Source: Strigamia acuminata | Lineage: Eukaryota > Arthropoda > Chilopoda > Geophilomorpha > Linotaeniidae | Length of the DNA stretch: 64,000 bases | NCBI GenBank assembly: GCA_949358305.1 | Contig: OX442315.1 | Location: forward strand, 868,001 to 932,000 | Direction: 5' to 3' | In this document: positions 20,371 to 28,915 of the stretch, piece by piece | How positions within the stretch are numbered: the first letter of the stretch is position 1 | How the letters are laid out: every line of letters starts with the position of its first letter | Program-made: the position numbers and the translations under genes | The notes under the pieces: model-generated | Databases searched by the model: none | Told to the model about the DNA's origin: nothing | Seen by the model: the letters and a program-made list of their open reading frames with translations, nothing else

Positions 20371-23300
20371 TTTTTTGTCAGGTTGTCGGATAAAGAATTT
20401 ATGAGATGTTCCATTTCTTCTTTAGACAACATTCTCTTCGGCTGCTGACATTGCCGCACCCAGTGCCCAACTTGGCCACAATTATGGCACGGTGCATTTT
20501 CTGGTGTCAATTTTACTTGACTGGTCTTGTTACCATCCGTTGCGCCGCCTGGCGTAGAAGTCTGTCCCTTATTTTCACTTAATTGTGGGGTTTGTACTTC
20601 TATTTTTGAGTTAAAGTCGACAGAGTACGGTTTGGTCGGAAAGGACGAATTTCCTTGTGTCTGTGGCTGCACAACCATTTGATGTGGCAACCTTGTTTGC
20701 ATTTGCGGCTTGTATTTTGTTATCGCTGGATTATTTCGCGTAAACAATACGCTCGCTGCATCCATCAGAGTGTTTAATTCATCTTCCGAGTAATCTGTTA
20801 ACATTATTTGTGTATTACCGACTGATTCGGTTGCTTCGGACGAGTCTTGTACCCATTTGACTGCTGGTCGCGTTGGCACTCTTGGTTGAGGATAAGGTGA
20901 TGGTCCACTTTCTTGTTTTTTGGTGGACCCTTCCTCCCGAGATGATAATAAAAATTGCGAGCGTGGGCGCATCATTTTTGCACCGGATCTCGTATAGTCT
21001 GAGTGGTGTCGCTGCAAGTCATCCCGTGCTCTTTGCTCTTCTAGCGGGAGGTCTGATGCATATCTGTCATCGATATACATTTGATTGTTCCTTATAAATT
21101 CTTGTAATTTTTCGAAAGAGCTGGCCATTGGTGCATCCACCATTCTTAATACCTTCTCGGAAAAGGGTGTCAGACCATTTCTAAATTTTCTATCTTCGTC
21201 AAAATCGCTGATGTGATACGGGAGTTGAGCAATCAGGTCCTCTGTACGTCTTAAGTATGAGCGTATATCTTCACCCAACATCTGTTTGTGATTGTCCCAA
21301 TACTTTATCATCATTGCATTGGACTCCCCGTATTCTTTCATGAATGACTTTACAAATTCATTCCAATGTGTAAATCTATTTTTTCGAAACCAATTCGTTG
21401 CACTACCAACCAACATTTTTGGTATCAACTTGTATAATGTCACGTCCGGGTCCATTTCGTGACTCGTAACTACGTGCATTACTTCATCCAGGAACTGTGT
21501 GCCGATTTGCCATCCTCCATCAAACATATCCGGATTAATTCGATCCCATTTTATTTGATGTGGTGCGCTGTAGTGATGTGTCCAATTACCTGTGCAATAC
21601 TTTTGAATTAGTTTTCTCAAAACCTCCTCCATTTCCTGAGATTTTGAAGGAATTTGTGACAATTTTGAGTCAATCTGTCTTGCGATGATTTCTTCTAATT
21701 CTTTGGAACTAGTCGGCAATGTATTTGGTGGGGGCGGATCTCTATTATCCGAACGGGAATTCCCTCTATCCCATCTCTCGCCTTGAGGCCTTGAGTAGCT
21801 AGACTCTTCTCTTCTTCCTCCTTGATATCCGGAGAAAGTGGGCTCTTCACGACGAAATTGATCCGAATGCGAATATTTTCGCTCATATTCGTGCTGAGGT
21901 GGTGGTGGACTGGAATGTGACCATCCATATTCTTTTTGTGACGGTGGCGGACTGGAACGTGATCTTCGCGATTCATCACTTCGCTGATGCGTGTTGTCCC
22001 GTCGTCTGCGTTCGTCTTCGCCTCGTTCTCGTGAATCATCACGTCGGCGGTGTGAATCGCGTTCTCTATAGGATTCATACCAATATGAACCTCCGTCCCG
22101 TCGCGACTCTCTTTGACCGCCGCTTTGTTGGCGTGGGTCGCTTCTGCTCATCGACTCATTTCGATTATAACAGCTTTGTCCAGCTGGACCGTAGTCACTT
22201 TGTTGACGAGTCTCGTCTCTGAAGCGGGCGTCACTTTGCTGGCGTGGTTCGACTTGATAACACGATACATTTCGCATATCTGTATCATTATGTGCTCGTG
22301 TTTCGTTCGCAAATCTCACTTCGCCATGTGAACGGGCTTCTTGACGATAGTACGACTCATTTCGTAAATTCGTCTCTCGTCCTACATGTGGGTTTGGATC
22401 AACATATCTATCGTCTTTTGAACGAGATGTATCTCGATTACACGACTCATTTCGTGGATTTATATTTTCAGGTTGCTGTGAATATTTGCCCTGTAGATAG
22501 TCGTCATAATTTCGAATTTTTGTGTAACTGGCTTGTCCAGTTGCTCCATCTTGTCCGGTTGCAGCATCTTGACTACTGCTTTTATCTTGCTCCGGAACTT
22601 CTTGATCATGTTGGAATTTTTGTTTTTCACTTTCGCGACTCATTTCGCGTTGACCATCTACTTGTTGTTTTTTCTGTGTTTCCCGCAATCTTCGCCGATC
22701 CTCTCTTTCATTGGCTTCGGCTAATTGTTCAACCGCTTCCATGAACGTGTATGATCTTCGATAGGCGGGATTCTCGTCGTCTCGAGAGTCTTCCAGATAC
22801 TCTCCCAATGCTTTGCCTATGCACGCGCTTTTTGTTGCAGGGTTACTGACAATTTCAGTTTCTATTGGAGTTTGGTGATCTCTGTTGTCTAAATCCATTT
22901 CTCTGCGTGTTGTCTGCCATTTTTGAAATTCGTCCGGATCCACCCCTGTTACTGCACCTTGTTTTTTAATTGGTCCAGCAGGTTGGTCCGTTGCACGCTG
23001 ACGATTTCTCTGTGCAATCACGTCCAGCACGTCTGGATTTTTTGCTGGTGAAACTGATGCTCTTTTAGCATCTCTTCTTTCATCTACATCACCTCTCCTT
23101 TTTAAAGGATTTGCGGACGAGCCTGGTGATAAATTGACCACTTCCGGCTGGCGTGGTGGAATGTTCGTTGGTCTGGCGTACTGGCATTGTGCAAGATATT
23201 TGAGTTCTTCATTCTCTTGGCGGACTCTTTCCGCTGCTTCTTGCGCTTCAAGAGCGTTCTGTCGAAGGTAGTGGATCTCCTTGCTTTCTGCTGTTTCGGC

Positions 23301-23612
23301 TGCCTTTTGTGCTGCAATTAATGCTAAACGTTCCGCTTCCACGCGGACTCTTTCCGCTGCAATCCTCTGTCTTTCGGCTTGCATAGCTGTTCGATCAGCC
23401 GCTATTTCCGCTAAGCGTTTCTCCTGCAAGTCTCGATACTCGTTCGCCAAACGTATTTTTTCCTGCTCGATACGTTGATTTTCGACACGTATCGCATCTC
23501 GATTTGCTAATTCCTGCGCTTTACGTCTATCACGTAATTCTTGACGTTCCGTTGCTAGGCGGATTTTTTCAGCTTCCATTCTGTCTTTCTCCGCTTGCAT
23601 TTCTCTGTCCAA
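20340..23612 (-). CDS. gag: Element A gag, main frame
   Basis: About 1090 codons (first codon here TTG; entry is probably from the upstream frame at 23555-24325). Residues ~1-150 are a long coiled coil of Glu/Arg/Ala heptads. Then come an Arg/Ser/Asp-rich low-complexity stretch (~200-600) and a retrotransposon Gag capsid-like domain (~680-870, with WFRKNRFTHWNEF and FRNGL). Near the C terminus is one CCHC zinc knuckle, CHNCGQVGHWVRQC (~1041-1054), for RNA packaging. The frame ends TAG at 20340, 28 bases past an A AAA AAC slippery site. A Gag of this length is unusual for Ty3/gypsy. Confidence 0.93.
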   Translation of the reverse strand: MDREMQAEKDRMEAEKIRLATERQELRDRRKAQELANRDAIRVENQRIEQEKIRLANEYRDLQEKRLAEIAADRTAMQAERQRIAAERVRVEAERLALIAAQKAAETAESKEIHYLRQNALEAQEAAERVRQENEELKYLAQCQYARPTNIPPRQPEVVNLSPGSSANPLKRRGDVDERRDAKRASVSPAKNPDVLDVIAQRNRQRATDQPAGPIKKQGAVTGVDPDEFQKWQTTRREMDLDNRDHQTPIETEIVSNPATKSACIGKALGEYLEDSRDDENPAYRRSYTFMEAVEQLAEANEREDRRRLRETQKKQQVDGQREMSRESEKQKFQHDQEVPEQDKSSSQDAATGQDGATGQASYTKIRNYDDYLQGKYSQQPENINPRNESCNRDTSRSKDDRYVDPNPHVGRETNLRNESYYRQEARSHGEVRFANETRAHNDTDMRNVSCYQVEPRQQSDARFRDETRQQSDYGPAGQSCYNRNESMSRSDPRQQSGGQRESRRDGGSYWYESYRERDSHRRRDDSRERGEDERRRRDNTHQRSDESRRSRSSPPPSQKEYGWSHSSPPPPQHEYERKYSHSDQFRREEPTFSGYQGGRREESSYSRPQGERWDRGNSRSDNRDPPPPNTLPTSSKELEEIIARQIDSKLSQIPSKSQEMEEVLRKLIQKYCTGNWTHHYSAPHQIKWDRINPDMFDGGWQIGTQFLDEVMHVVTSHEMDPDVTLYKLIPKMLVGSATNWFRKNRFTHWNEFVKSFMKEYGESNAMMIKYWDNHKQMLGEDIRSYLRRTEDLIAQLPYHISDFDEDRKFRNGLTPFSEKVLRMVDAPMASSFEKLQEFIRNNQMYIDDRYASDLPLEEQRARDDLQRHHSDYTRSGAKMMRPRSQFLLSSREEGSTKKQESGPSPYPQPRVPTRPAVKWVQDSSEATESVGNTQIMLTDYSEDELNTLMDAASVLFTRNNPAITKYKPQMQTRLPHQMVVQPQTQGNSSFPTKPYSVDFNSKIEVQTPQLSENKGQTSTPGGATDGNKTSQVKLTPENAPCHNCGQVGHWVRQCQQPKRMLSKEEMEHLINSLSDNLTKNLNARAQEKQ
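20370..20376 (-). promoter_or_regulatory. -1 ribosomal frameshift site, gag to pol (A AAA AAC)
   Basis: On the minus strand the gag frame reads ACA AAA AAC TTG, giving the canonical heptamer A AAA AAC. A -1 slip enters a frame open without interruption for the 33 codons up to 20271 and through all of pol. The gag stop lies 28 bases downstream. A stimulatory downstream RNA structure was not tested. Confidence 0.8.
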
Positions 23613-24325
23613 TTGGTCCTTTTTGCACGAATTTCGTCTTCCGTCGCTTGTTTGGCCAATTCTGCCTCGTACTTCGCTTGGCGCGCTTGGTGTTCTTCCA
23701 TTTTGAGACGTCGTACCATCTCGTATTCCTCCTGATGGAAATCTTGCAGCTGTCGGGTGCTGTCTTTCATCGCCTTTGTGATGTTTGCAACGTCTTCATC
23801 GGAAAGTGTAACGCCTTCTGCGTACTGACGCTGCCGCTCTGCAAGTCGATCTGCATTTTCTTGCATGAGGTCGGCGATGCGCTGGCGTACTCGCGACAAC
23901 TTATGTCGGGTCGGGGAATTTTCGCCCGAATTTTCCGCGTCGTCTTTCGCCCTCTGTTTAGCCGCGTTGTGATAACGTTTTATCAACTTCCCTCGTTTGT
24001 GAGCGACTGCAATCACTTGTTCCAATGACATGTTGGTCAAATCAATCTTGCTGCTTGGAGTTGATGGCACACTGGGCGAAGTTTTGTCGACTGGTGAGGT
24101 GACACAGGGCTCTTCCCTTTGAGTTTCCTGCGACGTTTCCAACCAAAAATCTTGACTGGTCAGTCGGCGCTGGTCGGGATCGTGGTCTGATTCTCTTTCC
24201 GTGCTGGATGATGAATCGAAATACGGTTCCGTTGCTCCGCCGGTCGCTCTTCCGGCCGTACCGCCTCTAGTGCGGAGTCCTCGTCTCGTTCCTCTCCCCT
24301 CCCTCGAATCTTGTGGCAACGACAT
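23555..24325 (-). CDS. gag: Element A gag, N-terminal frame
   Basis: A 256-codon frame with a true ATG (MSLPQD) about 130 bases inside the 5' LTR. It starts with a Gly/Arg-rich segment and a Ser/Thr-rich segment, followed by an Arg/Glu/Gln coiled coil from ~residue 150. The coiled coil is cut at TAG (23555) but continues smoothly in the -1 frame of the 20340-23612 ORF, with a 58-base overlap. Either a single A was lost from an A5 run near 23630, or a -1 shift is used; the run A AAA AGG is not a classic heptamer. It is most likely the N terminus of one long Gag. Confidence 0.85.
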   Translation of the reverse strand: MSLPQDSREGRGTRRGLRTRGGTAGRATGGATEPYFDSSSSTERESDHDPDQRRLTSQDFWLETSQETQREEPCVTSPVDKTSPSVPSTPSSKIDLTNMSLEQVIAVAHKRGKLIKRYHNAAKQRAKDDAENSGENSPTRHKLSRVRQRIADLMQENADRLAERQRQYAEGVTLSDEDVANITKAMKDSTRQLQDFHQEEYEMVRRLKMEEHQARQAKYEAELAKQATEDEIRAKRTNWTEKCKRRKTEWKLKKSA

Positions 24326-24423
24326 TCTTGTTACACAGAATAGAGAAGAAAGAAACAGAAAAACTTTCTAACACAAATTTTAAAAGACAAAATGGTGGTC
24401 CCTCAACTGAATTTAGTTGTTAA

Positions 24424-24450
24424 GGTTCAAATTTTTTTAACGGGCCCCCA
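24424..24450 (-). promoter_or_regulatory. Element A primer binding site, tRNA-Pro-like
   Basis: Two bases after the 5' LTR the minus strand reads TGGGGGCCCGT, which differs at one base from the complement of the tRNA-Pro 3' end (TGGGGGCTCGT, from memory). Fifteen bases on, ATTTGAACC would also pair with the T-arm GGTTCAAAT. Confidence 0.65.
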
Positions 24451-24452
24451 GG

Positions 24453-25427
24453 TGTAATGAGCCCCAAATTATTATTAAATAAATAATAATAATTCTAGAC
24501 TCACTGTTGCTTAGACAAGACTTATCATAAAAACTACTCTCTAATATTAAACTCACAAAATGGTTTATTCTGACTTAGAATAACTTGAGAAGAATTACAA
24601 TGATAGAAATTATACAGTTAAATTAAATGAGAAAAGAAATAATAGATGAAATGATGAATTAACTTCAAATCGATGTGGAAACGTTATTTTGACGATTCCA
24701 ACGCTCCGGCGACGATAACGGCTCGTTTTCGTCGCGCTTCTACGGCTCTGTCTTCGACGCTCGTCTCGATTTTCTACTCGGCGTCGCTCCTCGGTGAAAA
24801 CGGACTCGTTTCCGTACTTCGATCTCCTCGAATCTTCCGGTACGACTCGGCTCCCCGCTGAATCGTTGAATCAACCGGACTCTTTCCGATACTTCAAACT
24901 CTCGTACTCGCAACTCCGTCGTCGTGGCGGCGAAACTGCGACTCTTTCGCACAACAATCTCTTCTCAACAATGTCGTTGAGACAAGATGAAATCTCACAA
25001 TTGTATTCGTACAATTGCAAGAATGGACTCTAGCTGGATCCCTCTCAGCAAGAGCGTGGCTTCCCGTGTCACTAGTTGTGGTGGCACAAGATGAATCTAG
25101 CTGGATTCTTCACAGCAAGATTATGAGTATAAAACTTCACGGAGGTTTTCACAAAAATACTAGTCTTTTACTGGTTGGTTTTTGTGGTGTTTCTCTGGCA
25201 AAGTTTGTGTTCATACTGAGGAGTTCCCACTCCTCTCAGGACTCATTTCCTGTTTGGAGGCTTGTGGGCTGGTTACCCTGGCAACCACCCACATTTCCTC
25301 CCACTCTGCTCCTCTTTCTAGCCTGTAGACAGGAAGCATAAAAAACTCAAACTAAAATATAATAAACTAAAATATTATTTTTCAGACTTTTTCTGACACT
25401 TCACTAGTGACCACTAGGGTCACTACA
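24453..25427 (-). repeat. Element A 5' LTR
   Basis: 975 bp, TGTAATGAGC to GGTCACTACA on the plus strand. It appears identical to the 3' LTR over about 920 bp and differs only in the outer ~65 bp (the U5 end in element sense). As the 5' LTR it should hold the promoter. No clear TATA box is seen on the minus strand. Confidence 0.95.
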
Positions 25428-25431
25428 ACTT
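25428..25431. repeat. Target-site duplication ACTT, right
   Basis: Second copy of the ACTT that precedes the LTR at 10297. Sequence continuity with the host module resumes at GAGTGAGTGACAACGCC. Confidence 0.95.
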
Positions 25432-26040
25432 GAGTGAGTGACAACGCCAAAAAACGCCTGCGAACGCCTGCGAACGCATAAAAACACTCCAAAACGCCAG
25501 ATGACAATGCAACTTGAGGCAAAAAACATGAGAACACAATTTTAAACGTCACAAAAGTTGAAATAAAGATGAAAAATTAATGTTTTGCCTCGAGTTGCGC
25601 GATTTTCAGGCGTTTTTGAGCGTTTTTTAGCATTTTTTGGCGTTTTCAGGCGTGCTCGTGTGTACACGTCACTGCCGAAGAAAAAAACAAACTTATTTCT
25701 TTTAGTTAAAATGTATTTCAAGCTTTAACAGGGGTTTAAACAGAAAATGACATCATTTTTAGTTTAAAATTGAAGTAAAACACAAAATATTTTAGTTTTT
25801 GAATGCAACTGATCCACGTTATGTCAAATGTTTCCATTACTTCTTGAAAGCCAAAAAATTTGAAAATTTAGCTAATTTCAGCATGTATTTGTAGCTAGTT
25901 TTGATTTGAATACACACTGTAATGTTTTGCCTCGAGTTGCGCGATTTTCAGGCGTTTTGGGACGTTTTGGAGCAAAAAAAACAAACTTAATTCTTCAAGA
26001 GTTAAAAAGGAAGTAATCCTAATCAGGAAAAGCCCACAAA
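25432..26040. repeat. Palindromic module cluster, part right of element A
   Basis: Continuation of the cluster interrupted by element A: one full GAGTGAGTGACAACGCC inverted-repeat module (25432-25675), then an AT-rich link and a half module with GCCTCGAGTTGCGCG near 25930. No gene is seen. The copy-2 counterpart is 46760-47368. Confidence 0.7.
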
Positions 26041-27871
26041 AAACAATGCAAGATCACGCGGTACGACGCACGGACTCCCAGCGCACGGAATGCACGGACT
26101 TTCTGTGGACTTCCCGTGCACGGAAGACCGGCGCGGACATTTCCATTGGAGACCAGCGCAGAATTACCTACAGGCAATTCCGAATCAAAGGCTTCTTTAT
26201 GGTTTATACATTACTTTGCAGTAGGTATGCCTGGCCTTGATTTGAAAGTGCAGTAAATTCTGCTGAATGCAGTGTTTTAAACTCGCAGCAATTGCGATGG
26301 TGCCAACTATTGGAAAATAAATTTAAAATGTAAAACCAAAGAATTTGTAAAAAAAATTTGTTTTAATCAATTGCAATAATGATATTCTACTTAATTGTTG
26401 GATTATGAAACGTGAAACCAATCCCATGATTAGGAAATATAAATTTTATTAAATTCATCGTGTATCTCACATCTCACATTCACTGCCATTTACTTAGTGT
26501 CATCCAAAAATCAGGTTTTATCAAATCCTGAGGTTATTCTAGTACGTCTTAACTGCCCGGCAGGTCGCGCAACCTGTGGAGCAACAATTGATGTAAATAG
26601 TGCAAGCAGCACGCACGGGAAAGTGCGCACTGATGGGTCCATGCCAGTGCAAGTACATTGGGTAATGTATTATTGCGAGCGCGCGTGTTTTCACACGATT
26701 ACAATGTGCTGATTAAACCAACAGCATTATAGAAGCATTATAGACTGATTATATTGTATAATTTTTATTTTAACAAAACCCTGAATTTCATTTCTAATCG
26801 GTTTTTTTTTTTATTGACGCGCACAGAAGCGTTGTAGCATGTTCACACAATGTGGAATTTGCAAATTTGAGAAAGCGGCTTTCCCAAGGTTGATAAAACG
26901 CGCGCGATCGTGCGGAATATACAAATAAGTGAAATCCGCAAAATCAGCCATGAGACTGCGAACAGGGGGTCAAGGTATAGGCCGCCGTAATGTTAAAAAT
27001 AGGGTCCCTTTCGCACTCCGAGAAATCCGCATGCGCGCCATAAGGTTATAAAATTTGAAATCAATGCATAGTAATTTGCATAAGTGATAAGAAAGAGAGG
27101 TGACTCATTGTAAATGTTTGAGTTATATTTTTTTTTACAGATTAGCTGATTGAATATTAAGTAGAGTGAAGTTGAATATTTAATTATAGTACACTAAAAA
27201 GATTTACATGTTTGAATTTGTTAAAAATATTTACCCAAGTTGAATTTATATTAAAATGAGGTTGTTTTGGAGGTTAAGAGTGGTAAATATTGAATGTTTG
27301 CTTACTAATGGAAAAGTTAATAATGATTTAATTGCAGGAAATGTATTTTTTTTTGGTTTATGTAGAAGTTTATGTTGATTTTGATGATTAATTTTGATTA
27401 TTTTTCAGGAAATAATAATATTTTTTTTTGTTATTGAAATTTATTTTGAATTAGTGACTAGTTGTGATAATTAATTGTGCATAAGTTTATTTCAGGTTTA
27501 GTGAAAGTTGTGAGTTGCTAAGAGCGTTCTGTGAATAAAGTGAAGGTGTAATTTAAGGCTTAACAGTGGATCAGCCAGTTAAGTTGTCACAGGCGCAGGT
27601 GGATAATCTACTGGACTTGAAGAATCAAGAATTAGAAAGGGAATTAGCAAGCACAGTGGATGATTCCAAAGTAGCATTTAGAAAAAGAAAAACAACTTCA
27701 CAGTCGGAGCCTGAAATAAAGGAGGTTGAGCAAAATACTTCCACAGTGGATGATAAACTTGTTTTTGCAACCCCATTAAAATTTGCGCAATCAAAGTCTT
27801 TTCAATCAGTATTTGAATTGTTAACACCAGTAAAATTAAAGGAGTCCACATCAAAAGGAACTGTATCCAAG
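26041..27871 (+). other. Leader region upstream of gag (element D, copy 1)
   Basis: No gene is recognised. CpG-rich CACGGA-type words lie at 26060-26130 and AT-rich DNA follows. T-rich tracts ending in AG occur at about 27140, 27336, 27409 and 27495. The last (TTATTTCAG) is followed by GTGAAAGT...GTGAGTTGCTAAGAG, which resembles the sequence after TTTTTCAG at 58416 in element C. No LTR end and no TGGTGGAGAT-type primer site were found, so the element's 5' boundary is unresolved. The frame is open without an ATG from 27566 to the ATG at 27872. Confidence 0.5.
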
Positions 27872-28915
27872 ATGGCGGATCCAACAACAGTTTTGACTGA
27901 TCTTCTCAAGGGTATTTTGATACAAAAGCGCGAAGTAGTTTGTTATGACACAGAAAAAGGTAACATCGACCAATGGCTTGTGGCTTATGAAGCTACAATA
28001 GCATCAGATGATGAACGAGTGAAGCAATTGCCGTTAGCCCTTAAGACTGACGGACTAGCATGGTTTGTGGAACAGTATAAAACGAATCCAACTTGGACTT
28101 GGAAGGAATGGAAGCCACAAATCGAAAAGAAGTTCAGGAAAAGCCAGGAAAATGTGTTGAACACTCTTCATTTTATGAGGCATACAGATGGTAAAGCCGA
28201 TGCATTTATGAAGAAAGTCTTGGCCGAATGTGCGTATGCGCGACCAGAATTACCTGAGAATTTGAAGCTTAACTATATTTATCAAGGATTGAAGCCAGAA
28301 ATGCAAAAAATGTTGATTACTGTATTCCCGAAGACTTTGGCGGATATGGAAGAGAGAATTAAGTTATTCGAAAGTCATAAAATAAAGGATCCAGCAGATG
28401 TTCTACTCGCGGCGTTTAAAAAAATCGTGGACGAGAAGGTGATCCCAGTAACAGCAGGTAAACTGAGTGGAACTGTGGGGATCCAACCAACCCACGCTGA
28501 ATTGTTAGCTGAAGTCGCTGAGTTGAAGCAGCGATTGTTAGAAGCAGAGTCAGTGGATTTGCTGGATGAAGAGTCGATATTGATACAAAATCAGTGGTAT
28601 GCGCCAATAAGGAATAGGGGACAGTATAATCAAGGAGGTAGAAGTAGAGGTGGTAGACAAGGCTTTAATCCTAATTACAATAATTATAATACTAACAATA
28701 GTAATAATTCTAATAACCGTTCATGCGGATGTTATCATCATTTCAGCTGTGAGTTTTATAATCCACCCAGGCAACAACAACAACAGCAACAACAGCAACA
28801 GGAAAGAGGTGGAAGTAACAGCTGGAAGTGGAATAAAAAGAGGAAAAGAGGTGATAATCCAAGTGGAAATCCTAATCCTCAGGCGCAGACGAAGGACCAG
28901 AATCCGAAAAACTAG
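27872..28915 (+). CDS. gag: Gag of Ty3/gypsy element D, copy 1
   Basis: The start chosen is the first in-frame ATG (MADPTTV), which aligns with MANASPE of element C; the frame is open without ATG back to 27566. A Gag capsid-like domain (NIDQWL, WKEWKPQIEKKFRKS, YARPELPE, YIYQGLKPE) covers about residues 25-180 of the ATG-started protein. The C-terminal third has an Arg/Gly stretch, Asn runs and a Gln run, and ends in basic residues. There is no CCHC zinc knuckle; SCGCYHHFSC has the wrong spacing, so RNA binding probably relies on basic and RG residues. The frame ends TAG directly after the slippery GAAAAAC, where pol is entered by -1 shift. Confidence 0.9.
   Translation: MADPTTVLTDLLKGILIQKREVVCYDTEKGNIDQWLVAYEATIASDDERVKQLPLALKTDGLAWFVEQYKTNPTWTWKEWKPQIEKKFRKSQENVLNTLHFMRHTDGKADAFMKKVLAECAYARPELPENLKLNYIYQGLKPEMQKMLITVFPKTLADMEERIKLFESHKIKDPADVLLAAFKKIVDEKVIPVTAGKLSGTVGIQPTHAELLAEVAELKQRLLEAESVDLLDEESILIQNQWYAPIRNRGQYNQGGRSRGGRQGFNPNYNNYNTNNSNNSNNRSCGCYHHFSCEFYNPPRQQQQQQQQQQERGGSNSWKWNKKRKRGDNPSGNPNPQAQTKDQNPKN
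28906..28912 (+). promoter_or_regulatory. -1 frameshift site at the gag stop (GAAAAAC-TAG)
   Basis: Gag ends CCG AAA AAC TAG. The -1 frame is open through the stop and into pol. The heptamer is near-canonical (G in place of A at the first base). The related element C has GGGAAAC-TAG at the same place, which supports function. The copy-2 site is 50234-50240. Confidence 0.65.

Larger units (their letters stand above)
10297..25427 (-). mobile_element. 15.1-kb Ty3/gypsy LTR retrotransposon with a third ORF (element A)
   Basis: In the minus-strand sense the order is 5' LTR (24453-25427), tRNA-Pro-like PBS, gag (two overlapping frames), pol by -1 shift, a 717-bp gap, a 1083-codon ORF3, PPT, and 3' LTR (10297-11282). 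ACTT duplications flank it and copy 2 has the empty site, so insertion followed the segmental duplication. About 920 bp of the LTRs look identical by eye, so the element is young. It is large for the superfamily because of the very long gag and the extra ORF. Confidence 0.95.

Noticed and set aside
24420-24450. A tRNA gene (GGTTCAAAT ... GGGCCCCCA)
   Set aside because: Only a T-arm-like and an acceptor-end-like block are present, next to an LTR in antisense; no D arm or anticodon arm. Better explained as a primer binding site.
28700-28780. A CCHC zinc knuckle in element D Gag (SCGCYHHFSC)
   Set aside because: Spacing does not fit C-x2-C-x4-H-x4-C; element C has nothing similar at that place.
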